Assembly (NCBI GenBank): GCA_964429745.1
Contig: CAYSDI010000014.1
Coordinates: forward strand, 1 to 53,849
Direction of reading: 5' to 3'
Source of the DNA: WGOA01 sp964429745
Lineage (GTDB): Bacteria > Bacteroidota > Bacteroidia > Chitinophagales > BACL12
DNA length: 53,849 bases
Below the pieces are notes generated by a model. That model was given only the letters and a program-made list of their open reading frames with translations, made no database searches and had not been told where the DNA came from. Positions 1 through 7,086 of the stretch are shown here, one piece after another. Numbering within the stretch: position 1 is the first letter of the stretch; each line of letters starts with the position of its first letter. Made by a program: the position numbers and the translations under genes.

Positions 1-346
1 CCCCCCCCCAGCTCCAGGGCACCAACACCAGCGCCACCCAAACACCCAGCCATTCGTCCAGCACAATCCGCGACGCGTCATCACCCCAGTGGCGTTCCGC
101 GCGGTTGGCACTCCACACCCCGACCCCGAACAGCGCCAGGCAAGCCGCGAGGGCCAGAAAAGGCTGGCTCAGGGTGCCTGGAAATGCGCCCGACAGGGTG
201 CTTGTCAGCAGTGCCCACGAGCCCAAGCCGCCCAGTGCGCCTGCTGTTCCGGGGGCCAGGGGGGCATAGCCTAAGCCAAAGCCGCTGGCCAGCACCAACG
301 CCAAACGGTCGTGCAAAGTCCCGCCCTCTTTTTCTGCCGAATTCAC
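1..346 (-). CDS. pgpA: PgpA-family phosphatase, partial (probable phosphatidylinositol-phosphate phosphatase)
   Basis: Reading the minus strand from a GTG at 346 gives an open frame of 115 codons that leaves the window at base 1, so the C-terminus is missing. The frame shows the PgpA hallmarks: a glycine/proline-rich N-terminal motif GLGYAPLAPGTAGALGG followed by a hydrophobic stretch, and further on GDDASRIVLDEWLG, the conserved acidic motif of the family. PgpA enzymes are membrane phosphatases that remove the phosphate from phosphatidylglycerophosphate. Next to an inositol-phosphate synthase and a CDP-alcohol phosphatidyltransferase, a role in dephosphorylating phosphatidylinositol-phosphate is more likely (inference from the Bacteroides inositol-lipid cluster). 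The GTG start overlaps the TGA stop of the upstream gene by 4 nt (GTGA), which suggests translational coupling. Confidence 0.8.
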   Translation of the reverse strand, partial: MNSAEKEGGTLHDRLALVLASGFGLGYAPLAPGTAGALGGLGSWALLTSTLSGAFPGTLSQPFLALAACLALFGVGVWSANRAERHWGDDASRIVLDEWLGVWVALVLVPWSWGG

Positions 347-1686
347 GCGTTATGGGCAGGTTCGTCGGTGTAGTAATCCAGGCCGAGGTGCGTGATCAGC
401 GTTTCGCCCATCAGATGCCGCAGCGTGTTCATCAACTTTTCGCGCTGAATGAACACATCGTGTTGGGCATAAAGTCCCGGGGCGGTCTGCGGAGACTTAA
501 AGTAAAAAGACAGCCATTCCTGCACTCCGGACATGCCTGCGCGAGCGGCCAGGTCCAGAAACAGGGCGAGGTCCAACACCAGCGGTGCGGCCAAAATGGA
601 ATCGCGGCACAGAAAGTCAATTTTGATTTGCATGGGGTAACCCAGCCAGCCCGTTATGTCGATGTTGTCCCAGCCCTCTTTGTTGTCGCCGCGGGGGGGG
701 TAGTATTCGATCCGCACTTTGTGGTACAGGTCGCCATAGAGTTCCGGGTGCCGTTCAGGTTCCAGGATTTGCTCCAACACCCCGAGCTTGCTCACTTCTT
801 TGCTTCGAAAATTGTCTGGGTCGTCCAGAACTTCCCCGTCACGGTTGCCCAAAATATTGGTGGAAAACCAGCCGCTGATGCCCAAACTGCGTGCCTTTAA
901 TCCCGGTGCGACGATGGTTTTCATCAGGGTTTGGCCGGTCTTGAAATCTTTTCCGGCCAGCGGTGCTCCGGTTTTCTTGGCCAGTTCCACCAACGCCGGC
1001 ACATCGCAGGACAGGTTTGGTGCTCCGTTGGCATAGGGAATGCCCAGTCGCAGTGCGGCGTAGGCGTAAAGCATACCCGGAGGCAAGTCCGGGTGGTCCT
1101 GGTCAATGGCTTGTTCCAGCGCATCCAGCGACTGGTGAATGGCGCCGGGCGGGAGGTAGCGCTCCGTAGACCCGCACCAAACCATGACCAAGCGTTCGCA
1201 GCCGTGGGTTTGCTTGAACTGTCGGATGTCTTGCATCAGCGCATCAACGAGCGCCCTTTTGCTCGTCTGGGTTTTGACGTTAGGGCCTGATATACGGCTC
1301 ACGTATGCCTGGTCAAAGACGGCAGGCATAGGTCGAATGGCCTCCAGCTCTCCGCGCACCGATTCCAGCAATTCCGGGCGAAGGACCCCGGCTTTCTGCG
1401 CGGCCTGGTAGCAATTGTCTTCGTAGATGTCCCAGCCCCCGAAAACCAGGTCCTGCACGGTACTTAAAGGCACAAAATCGCGCAGGAGCGGGTTGCGGCG
1501 CTCGGTGCGTTGCCCCAGTCGAATGCTGCCCATTTGGGTCAACGAGCCAATAGGCAAAGCCAACCCCATGCGAACAGCAAGAACTCCTGCAATAAACGTG
1601 GTGGCCACGGCTCCCATGCCAGGAAGCAGAATACCGAGTTTACCACTTGCCGGGCGCAGCGGAGTAAGGGGGGTAGGAATGCTCAT
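343..1686 (-). CDS. ino1: myo-inositol-1-phosphate synthase
   Basis: A 447-aa protein of the inositol-3-phosphate synthase family, which converts glucose 6-phosphate to inositol phosphate using NAD. The N-terminus carries a Rossmann-like glycine motif (LGILLPGMGAVATTFIAG), and the central part has the family segments GPNVKTQTSK, NGAPNLSCDVPA and LAGKDFKTGQTLMKT, the last being the lysine-rich active-site region. Length is near that of other prokaryotic members. I chose the ATG at 1686; an upstream in-frame TTG near 1770 would lie inside the -7 promoter box at 1768-1775. It sits between the phosphatidyltransferase and the PgpA-like gene, so its product probably feeds inositol phosphate directly into lipid synthesis. 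Confidence 0.92.
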   Translation of the reverse strand: MSIPTPLTPLRPASGKLGILLPGMGAVATTFIAGVLAVRMGLALPIGSLTQMGSIRLGQRTERRNPLLRDFVPLSTVQDLVFGGWDIYEDNCYQAAQKAGVLRPELLESVRGELEAIRPMPAVFDQAYVSRISGPNVKTQTSKRALVDALMQDIRQFKQTHGCERLVMVWCGSTERYLPPGAIHQSLDALEQAIDQDHPDLPPGMLYAYAALRLGIPYANGAPNLSCDVPALVELAKKTGAPLAGKDFKTGQTLMKTIVAPGLKARSLGISGWFSTNILGNRDGEVLDDPDNFRSKEVSKLGVLEQILEPERHPELYGDLYHKVRIEYYPPRGDNKEGWDNIDITGWLGYPMQIKIDFLCRDSILAAPLVLDLALFLDLAARAGMSGVQEWLSFYFKSPQTAPGLYAQHDVFIQREKLMNTLRHLMGETLITHLGLDYYTDEPAHNA

Positions 1687-1767
1687 AAAGTGCGGATAAC
1701 ATGAATTCGGTGAACGAAGCTGGTGAACGGCGCGAAAAAAGGTGGCTTCTAAAAACCGATCCGCAGG

Positions 1768-1775
1768 CAAAAGTA
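1768..1775 (-). promoter_or_regulatory. -7 promoter element upstream of ino1
   Basis: On the minus strand this reads TACTTTTG, a perfect match to the Bacteroidota TAnnTTTG element. It lies about 80 nt upstream of the ino1 ATG. No clear TTG -33 element is visible at the usual spacing; that spacer is occupied by a palindrome. Confidence 0.55.
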
Positions 1776-1780
1776 CGCAT

Positions 1781-1796
1781 GCTAATCCCGATTAGC
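1781..1796. promoter_or_regulatory. Palindromic operator candidate before ino1
   Basis: GCTAATC-CC-GATTAGC is a perfect 7-bp inverted repeat with a 2-bp centre. It begins 5 bp upstream of the -7 element and so falls in the spacer between the -33 and -7 positions, where a bound repressor would block RNA polymerase. No regulator gene is nearby to pair it with. Confidence 0.4.
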
Positions 1797-1860
1797 TTGC
1801 TCGTTCCTGGGTTGGGATAGGTTGTGGAGAACCGTCAGCCCCGGCACAACCAAATGGCAC

Positions 1861-2532
1861 TCAGCCCCCTGTCGCTTTCTTCCGCAAGGTCTGGTAGCCC
1901 CTGTACAGACGATGGATAGCTGTGAAGCCGGCACCGGCCACTACAATCCAGAGGGCGGGTTCCAGAACAGTTTGCCACAGCGCGGCATCGCCCTTCGCCC
2001 GCAACCCCAAAAAGCCGGTGGCGATAGCGGCCAGGCTGATAAGCACCAGGCGCTCCGGGCGTTGAAACAAGCCAAAACTGCCCGTTTGCCCAAGACCTTC
2101 GGTGCGCGCACGTGTGTACGAAACCATGATGGAGAAAACCATGGCCAGGAACGCCGCAAGCAAGGTTCGGGACTGATCCAGACTGTAGGCGGCCCAACCG
2201 ATGCCCATAAACATGACTAGTTCGGCATAACGGTCCAAAACAGAGTCCAGGAGCGCCCCTGCGGGGCTTGCTGCGCCGCTAACCCGTGCAACCCGGCCAT
2301 CCAAAACGTCAAAAAATCCGCCTAGCATCACCAGACCCCCAAATTGGGCCAGTCCGGCGTAAGCAGCAGGAAATCCTTTAACCGAGGCTTTAATCAGGCA
2401 CCATGCTGCCCAACCATTGGCAAGCAACCCGAGCACAGTCAGGATATCGGGAGTGATGCGCAGCGCGATAAGCAAGCGGATCAGCGGCTGGCTAATGCGG
2501 TACAACAGATTCTGAAACAAGTCCTTTAACAT
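1861..2532 (-). CDS. CDP-alcohol phosphatidyltransferase (probable phosphatidylinositol-phosphate synthase)
   Basis: A 223-aa integral membrane enzyme with the full CDP-alcohol phosphatidyltransferase signature DGxxARx8GxxxDxxxD, seen as DVLDGRVARV...GALLDSVLD. Counting from the TTG two codons upstream of the chosen ATG, the metal-binding aspartates are near residues 77, 80, 98 and 102. Several hydrophobic segments surround the motif. The family transfers a phosphatidyl group from CDP-diacylglycerol to an alcohol. Placement directly upstream of ino1 and a PgpA-like phosphatase makes inositol 1-phosphate the likely acceptor; phosphatidylglycerophosphate or another alcohol cannot be excluded from sequence. 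The ATG at 2532 is preferred to the TTG at 2538. A promoter lies 35 nt upstream. Confidence 0.85.
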   Translation of the reverse strand: MLKDLFQNLLYRISQPLIRLLIALRITPDILTVLGLLANGWAAWCLIKASVKGFPAAYAGLAQFGGLVMLGGFFDVLDGRVARVSGAASPAGALLDSVLDRYAELVMFMGIGWAAYSLDQSRTLLAAFLAMVFSIMVSYTRARTEGLGQTGSFGLFQRPERLVLISLAAIATGFLGLRAKGDAALWQTVLEPALWIVVAGAGFTAIHRLYRGYQTLRKKATGG

Positions 2533-2566
2533 GGGCAAAAAGCGCGGCTCTCTCTATACAAAGCGG

Positions 2567-2598
2567 CAAAGCTAGCTGAATAAAAAAAACCCGGCCAA
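2567..2598 (-). promoter_or_regulatory. Promoter of the phosphatidyltransferase gene
   Basis: On the minus strand a -33 TTG (2598-2596), a 21-nt spacer and a perfect -7 element TAGCTTTG (2574-2567) match the Bacteroidota consensus. The -33 element lies inside the loop of the hairpin at 2583-2613. Confidence 0.6.
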
Positions 2599-2613
2599 AC
2601 ACCCGGGGTTTTA
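2583..2613 (-). terminator. Rho-independent terminator, minus strand
   Basis: Read on the minus strand, AAAACCCCGG, an 8-nt loop and CCGGGTTTTTTTT form a GC stem with one bulged C followed by a T tract. It would end a transcript coming from the 2620-2910 region just before the phosphatidyltransferase promoter. Confidence 0.6.
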
Positions 2614-2910
2614 TAAACCTCGACGAAAAGGATTAAGGACCTCCGCACGGTCTGGAATATCCTCTGTTCCTCCAAGTTATACACTCGGGGGAAGGGCCGC
2701 GCGGCTACGCGCAACGCCTGAGGTCCATTCTGGCTCCGGCGAGCAAAGTCCCGACTGGCGAAACTGTTAGGTTTAAAAAAGCTGGTGGTGTTTGTCCGGG
2801 AAGACGATGAACGGGAGCATAGCTCCCGGATATGGAAAAGAACTGGGGGCAATATAGGTCGAATATCCAGGTGGTACAACGGTCCACCAGGCAGATTAAT
2901 CGCGTATCTT
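2614..2910 (-). ncRNA. Candidate structured non-coding RNA, identity unknown
   Basis: About 300 nt with no credible protein but many inverted repeats. These are GGACCTC/GAGGTCC (2637-2643 with 2720-2726), the perfect hairpin CGGGAGC-ATA-GCTCCCG near 2811-2827, and GGTGG/CCACC near 2871-2888. The segment TCCGGG near 2794-2799 can pair with CCCGGA using the same bases as the perfect hairpin, so two exclusive folds are possible. The downstream terminator faces the minus strand, which is why that strand is given. I compared it by eye with remembered RNase P, tmRNA, SRP and 6S cores and saw no match. No clear promoter was found at the 5' end on the minus strand. Confidence 0.35.
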
Positions 2911-2912
2911 CG
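2905..2912 (+). promoter_or_regulatory. -7 promoter element of the Hcp-like gene
   Basis: TATCTTCG matches TAnnTTTG with one mismatch and lies 29 nt upstream of the ATG at 2942. No clear -33 TTG is seen. Confidence 0.4.
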
Positions 2913-2941
2913 TAGGCTTTCGTTCAAAAAAATTGCCAAGG

Positions 2942-3508
2942 ATGACTACGCCCTTCTTCCTCAGGTTTCTCATGCTCATGTTGATGGCCGCTCCGGCCGC
3001 AAATGCCCAAATTGACGGTGCGGTGCGCCGCAACCTCGTCGCTGGCATGGACCAGGATGCGGGCATGTATCTGCTGATCAAAGACGCGTCTGGCCGTCTG
3101 GTGCCTGGCAACCTGAGTGCCAAGGAAAAGCCCGGCCACATTACTATTTCGGGCTTTACCCAAACCTCAGAGGCTGCTCAGGAAGGCAAAGCGGTCAGTT
3201 TGGGACAGGTTCGCATTACCAAATCAGTGGGTGAATCCACAGCCGTGCTGCTTGAAGCGCTCAGCGAAGGTCACGTATTGAAGCAAGTTGATGTGTTGGT
3301 GTATAAAAAGAAATCGGACGGAACAGAGATTGAAGAGTTCCGACTCAAGCTGGAAGATGTTACCGTGGTTTCGGTACAAACTCGCTTTAAGGCGGGCAAT
3401 AGCCGTATTCCCAACTCCACTTTGGTAGAAGAAGAGGTGGTTTTGGATTACCGGGCGATCACCTGGTTGTTGGATGACGGCACGTCTTCGTTTCGGGCAG
3501 AACAGTAA
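2942..3508 (+). CDS. Secreted Hcp-like (T6SS tube family) protein
   Basis: A 188-aa protein with a Sec signal peptide (MTTPFFLRFLMLMLMAAPAANAQ) and a mature part resembling the Hcp/TssD family. The features are an opening MYLLIKDASG strand, a central ITKSVGESTAVLLEALSEG segment matching the ITKxxDxxS..LxEAxxxG motif, and later strands FRLKLEDVTVVSVQ and EVVLDYRAITWLL. True Hcp proteins are cytoplasmic and form the type VI secretion tube. A signal peptide and the lack of any other T6SS gene here argue for an exported homologue with a different job. The ATG at 2942 places the signal peptide correctly; a TTG three codons upstream is less likely. A terminator follows. Confidence 0.7.
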   Translation: MTTPFFLRFLMLMLMAAPAANAQIDGAVRRNLVAGMDQDAGMYLLIKDASGRLVPGNLSAKEKPGHITISGFTQTSEAAQEGKAVSLGQVRITKSVGESTAVLLEALSEGHVLKQVDVLVYKKKSDGTEIEEFRLKLEDVTVVSVQTRFKAGNSRIPNSTLVEEEVVLDYRAITWLLDDGTSSFRAEQ

Positions 3509-3520
3509 ATCAACTTTGGC

Positions 3521-3549
3521 TCAGCGAACTATGCATAGCGCTGATTTTT
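3521..3549 (+). terminator. Terminator after the Hcp-like gene
   Basis: TCAGCG pairs with CGCTGA, with CTATGCATAG forming an inner stem, followed by TTTTTA. It starts 12 nt after the stop codon. Confidence 0.55.
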
Positions 3550-3712
3550 AGTGCGTTTCCTTGCAAGCCTTTCAACCTAGTCATTATTTTGGTGAGTTCC
3601 TTGCACAATATGCGGGTCAGATTTGCGATATTATGAGTAACTTCCGTGCTGCTGTCGATTTTTACTTGACTCGGGGATATTCCCGCTTTATACCGCTTCG
3701 CCTCCACTGTCT

Positions 3713-4561
3713 ATGGTTCGATTGGTCTGTCTCCTGTCCGGTATGCTTTTGTTAGCGTCTGCCCAGGGTAATACACATGCTATCGCAGGTCATGCGAAGG
3801 CTCCTTCTACCGCCGGTTCAATTTCGGCCGCTGGGCCCGCTGCCAGCACGACCGAAAAGCCCGCCAGCCAAACTCGCCTTGTCGCGAATGGTCCGGAAAC
3901 CGAGGGCGAAAACAGCGGTCTGCTGGCTTCGGTCTCAAAAGCCGCTGAAGTTCGGCTGAGTCAGGAGTACGTGCGCTTTTCCGAGCGTCAAGGCCTACCC
4001 GACCGCGACGTGTTCATTTTGGCCATGACGGGCTTTGAACAACTGCAGCGTCAGGGTAAACTGCTCAACGAGCGCTACCTGACCGTCATCGATTTTCGCC
4101 TGCCCTCTACCCGCGAAAGAATGTGGGTGCTGGACATCATAGAGCGCAAAGTGGTGTTTAAAACCCTGGTCGCTCATGGAGTTAACTCCGGCGAGCTCTA
4201 CGCCACGGAGTTTTCCGATCGCCCGCAAAGTTTTCAAAGCAGCCCCGGTTTTTACCTGGCCAGTGAGTCTTATATCGGCAAGCACGGTCTGTCCCTTCGC
4301 CTGGATGGTTTAGAGCCCGGCATCAACGGCAATGCCCGCGAGCGCGCCATCGTGCTGCACGGAGCGGATTACGTGAGCCAGGAGTTCATTCGCAACAACG
4401 GCCGGCTTGGCCGCAGCCAGGGTTGCCCTTCGGTACCGCTGGCGTTAAGCCAACCCATTATCGAGACCATTCAAGGGCAAAGCTGCTTTTTCATCCTTCA
4501 GCCAGGCCAACAATACCTGCAGAAGTCGAGTCTTGTTCGTCAGTCTTTGCTGGAAGGTTGA
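3713..4561 (+). CDS. Murein L,D-transpeptidase catalytic domain protein (YkuD_2 family)
   Basis: A 282-aa protein with an N-terminal signal sequence, a low-complexity Ala/Ser/Thr linker to about residue 65, and a C-terminal L,D-transpeptidase catalytic domain of the YkuD_2 type. The active-site region shows VLHGADYV (His216) and GRLGRSQGCPSVP with the probable nucleophile Cys238. Enzymes of this fold form or cut non-classical peptide cross-links in peptidoglycan; this subfamily is poorly characterised. It would act in the periplasm. Upstream at 3666-3694 there is a TTGACT-N17-TATACC arrangement resembling an E. coli-type promoter, unusual for Bacteroidota. A weak stem (TAGCGAT/ATCGCTA, 4565-4589) follows the stop codon. 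Confidence 0.8.
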   Translation: MVRLVCLLSGMLLLASAQGNTHAIAGHAKAPSTAGSISAAGPAASTTEKPASQTRLVANGPETEGENSGLLASVSKAAEVRLSQEYVRFSERQGLPDRDVFILAMTGFEQLQRQGKLLNERYLTVIDFRLPSTRERMWVLDIIERKVVFKTLVAHGVNSGELYATEFSDRPQSFQSSPGFYLASESYIGKHGLSLRLDGLEPGINGNARERAIVLHGADYVSQEFIRNNGRLGRSQGCPSVPLALSQPIIETIQGQSCFFILQPGQQYLQKSSLVRQSLLEG

Positions 4562-4623
4562 TTTTAGCGATCCCTCAAGTGTATCGCTAGGCGAAACCTC
4601 CTGCAGGCTGTAACTTTCCGGGC

Positions 4624-5253
4624 GTGAATACTCCGCCCATCTTTCAACAAGCTCTTCGCTTTTCCAATGCCTACGCCCACTTGATCCCGCTGGGCTTGCA
4701 GCATGTTCCCGGATTATTGCCTTTTGCGCTGGACCCGGAATTGTGGCGATACACACGTGCAAATTTGCGCAGCGAAGACGATCTGATCGAATACGTCGAT
4801 CTGGCGGTTGCAGAACGCCGCGCAGCCCAATCGTATCCCTTTGCCATCGTGGATGCCGCCACTGGGGCGGTGGCAGGCAGCACCCGGCTTTGCGCCTTTT
4901 CCTGGGACAACGACCGTCTGGAAATCGGTTTTACCTGGCTGGGCAAACCCTTTCAGCGCAGCGGATTGAACCGGGCTGTCAAATTTGAACTTTTGCGTTT
5001 TGCCTTTGAGCAATTACACGTAGAGCGTGTAGAATTCAAGATTGACAGCCGCAACCAGGCCTCTCGCAAAGCCCTGCTCGGAATTGGTGCAACGGAAGAA
5101 GGCACGCTTCGCAAGCATATGGTTAACGCAGACGGCTTCCGAAGAGACTCGGTTTACTTCTCTATTTTGCAGGTCGAATGGCCCTCGCTTAAAGAGCGGG
5201 TGTTTTCCAAATACGCCCGGGAACCCGCCGAAGCAAAGCGACCTATCCTATAA
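4624..5253 (+). CDS. GNAT-family N-acetyltransferase (RimJ/RimL type)
   Basis: A 209-aa cytoplasmic protein of the GNAT acetyltransferase superfamily, RimJ/RimL-like subgroup. Visible family features are the strand IGFTWLGKPFQRSGLNRAV, matching the acetyl-CoA binding region of the RimL group (GxxxxxxxQxxGxxxEA-like), then the ELLRFAFEQLHVERVEFKID strand and NQASRKALLGIGATEEGTLR, the typical N..S...l..lGF.eeG.lR motif. The substrate may be a protein N-terminus or a small amine and cannot be told from sequence. The start is a GTG because no ATG occurs early in frame. It lies 62 nt after the transpeptidase gene, possibly co-transcribed. Confidence 0.8.
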   Translation: MNTPPIFQQALRFSNAYAHLIPLGLQHVPGLLPFALDPELWRYTRANLRSEDDLIEYVDLAVAERRAAQSYPFAIVDAATGAVAGSTRLCAFSWDNDRLEIGFTWLGKPFQRSGLNRAVKFELLRFAFEQLHVERVEFKIDSRNQASRKALLGIGATEEGTLRKHMVNADGFRRDSVYFSILQVEWPSLKERVFSKYAREPAEAKRPIL

Positions 5254-5254
5254 A

Positions 5255-5306
5255 ATAGTATGGTTTTATAGAATGGTTTGATAGATTGGTTTAATAGAAT
5301 GGTTTG
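5255..5306. repeat. 13-bp tandem repeat, four copies
   Basis: Four copies in exact 13-bp register start at 5255, 5268, 5281 and 5294, consensus ATAGAATGGTTTn, with single changes in copies 1 and 3. The array lies between the stop codons of the convergent acetyltransferase and prfC genes. Confidence 0.85.
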
Positions 5307-5311
5307 GCGCC

Positions 5312-6919
5312 TTAGGCCTGAAAATTTTCTGCCTGCTCGGTTTTAAATTCCGAATTGGTGTGGAAGCGCAACTCGGGGTAATTCTCTTGTGAAACATTTA
5401 AAATCCACGCCGACTCGGCAAAAAAGACCCAGTTTCCGTCTTTGTCCGTGGCGACATGGTCGCTTTTGTAGCGGAGAAATTCCTGCAACTTGGCAGGGTT
5501 GTCCGTGGTGATCCAGCAAGCCTTGTAATAGGGAAGCGCGTGGAAGGTGCTGCGTGCTCCATACTCGTGCTCCAGGCGGTACCGGATTACGTCAAACTGC
5601 AATTCGCCTACTGTCCCCACAATTTTTTTGCTGCCCGGTTCTTTAATGAACAACTGCGCCACCCCTTCTTCGGTCAACTGCCGAATGCCCTTGTCCAATT
5701 GCTTGGACTTCATCGGGTCGTTATTGACCACTTCGCGGAAAATCTCCGGCGAGAAACTCGGAATGCCGCGGTACGTGAACGCTTCGCCCTCTGACAGCGT
5801 ATCGCCGATTTTAAAAATACCGGTGTCGTAGAGCCCGATCACATCGCCGGGCCAGGCCTCCTCAATCACCTCTTTGGAGCGCGCCATGAAAGAATATGGG
5901 TTCGAAAAGCGCACTTGCTTGTGCAACCGGGTGTGTTGGTAAAAAGTGTTGCGCTCAAACTTGCCCGAGCAGACCCGGAGAAAAGCGATGCGGTCGCGGT
6001 GCTTGGGGTCGATGTTAGCGTGGATTTTGAACACAAAACCGCTGAACATTTGTTCATTCGGTTTTACGTCGCGCAAATCGGTGGGGCGTGGTTGGGGTGG
6101 GGGGGCGATCCGCACAAAAGCCTCCAGCATTTCCTGCACTCCAAAATTGTTGACGGCACTGCCAAAGAATACCGGGGCTATTTCGCCGCGGTGATAGGCC
6201 TCAACATCCAATTTGTCGTACACGCCATTGATCAGCTCGGCATCTTCGCGCAAAGCTTTGGCTGCTGAACCCAACTGTTCATCAAGCTCCGGGTCATCCA
6301 GCCCTTCAATGGTCAGCACATCTTCCGTTCGCCGGACACCGCCCGGACGGAACATCAGCAAGCGGTGCTGATCCAGGTCGTACACCCCCTGGAAGGTTTT
6401 GCCCATACCCACTGGCCAGGTCATCGGCCGCAAGCTGATTTTCAGCTTTTCCTCCAGTTCATCCAGCAAATCGAACGGGTCGCGGCCGTCGCGGTCCAAT
6501 TTGTTGATAAAAATGATGACCGGGGTGGAGCGCATCCGGCAAACCTTCATCAGTCGCTCGGTTTGTTCCTCAACACCTTTTACGCAGTCAATCACCAGCA
6601 CGACACTGTCTACTGCCGTCAGGGTGCGGTACGTGTCTTCAGCAAAGTCTTTGTGACCCGGCGTATCGAGCAGGTTGATCAGGAGGCCCGAATACTCGAA
6701 ACTCATAACCGAAGTAGCCACCGAAATACCGCGCTGCCGCTCAATTTCCATAAAGTCGGACGTGGCGCTCTTGCGGATTTTGTTGCTTTTTACCGCACCC
6801 GCTGTTTGGATGGCGCCGCCAAAAAGCAAGAACTTTTCGGTCAGGGTAGTCTTGCCGGCATCTGGGTGCGAAATGATCGCAAACGTTCGCCGTTTGGCGA
6901 TTTCTTCGGGTAAACTCAT
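5312..6919 (-). CDS. prfC: Peptide chain release factor 3
   Basis: A 535-aa translational GTPase that recycles release factors 1 and 2 from the ribosome after termination. The P-loop is SHPDAGKTT (residues 17-25), followed by the switch region ERQRGISVATSV, the G3 motif DTPGHKDF and the G4 motif NKLD. The C-terminal half has the RF3-specific segments VGELQFDVIRYRLEHEYG and the conserved final domain. Length equals that of the family. The -7 promoter element ends only 8 nt before the ATG, so the mRNA may have almost no leader. The gene is convergent with the acetyltransferase and divergent from the next gene. Confidence 0.96.
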   Translation of the reverse strand: MSLPEEIAKRRTFAIISHPDAGKTTLTEKFLLFGGAIQTAGAVKSNKIRKSATSDFMEIERQRGISVATSVMSFEYSGLLINLLDTPGHKDFAEDTYRTLTAVDSVVLVIDCVKGVEEQTERLMKVCRMRSTPVIIFINKLDRDGRDPFDLLDELEEKLKISLRPMTWPVGMGKTFQGVYDLDQHRLLMFRPGGVRRTEDVLTIEGLDDPELDEQLGSAAKALREDAELINGVYDKLDVEAYHRGEIAPVFFGSAVNNFGVQEMLEAFVRIAPPPQPRPTDLRDVKPNEQMFSGFVFKIHANIDPKHRDRIAFLRVCSGKFERNTFYQHTRLHKQVRFSNPYSFMARSKEVIEEAWPGDVIGLYDTGIFKIGDTLSEGEAFTYRGIPSFSPEIFREVVNNDPMKSKQLDKGIRQLTEEGVAQLFIKEPGSKKIVGTVGELQFDVIRYRLEHEYGARSTFHALPYYKACWITTDNPAKLQEFLRYKSDHVATDKDGNWVFFAESAWILNVSQENYPELRFHTNSEFKTEQAENFQA

Positions 6920-6927
6920 CAGGCGGA

Positions 6928-6935
6928 CAAAGTTA
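6928..6935 (-). promoter_or_regulatory. -7 promoter element of prfC
   Basis: TAACTTTG on the minus strand is a perfect TAnnTTTG match, 8 nt from the prfC ATG, predicting a leader of only a few nucleotides. Confidence 0.5.
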
Positions 6936-7086
6936 CGACCAGGAGGTCCTAAATCCTCATGCGGCTGCCTGCTAAGGGCTGACGCGCGCCGCTCGGGGCT
7001 TGACTTGCGCCTTAGGATAGCAGGCGCCTGCAGCCAAGTTCGGGGGAAGGGGGTTTTGCGGCAATTTTCGGCTACTTTGGCATGCC

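Noticed and set aside
184..900. 238-codon plus-strand frame opposite inositol-phosphate synthase
   Set aside because: Antisense shadow of two recognised genes, no homology.
2614..2910. RNase P RNA, tmRNA, SRP RNA or 6S RNA at this locus
   Set aside because: Conserved cores that I remember for each (for example GAGGAAAGTCC or the GGTCAGGTCCGGAAGG loop) are absent on both strands.
2526..2939. 137-codon minus-strand frame across the structured region
   Set aside because: It crosses the terminator and the phosphatidyltransferase promoter, has no motif, and its region is full of hairpins instead of coding signal.
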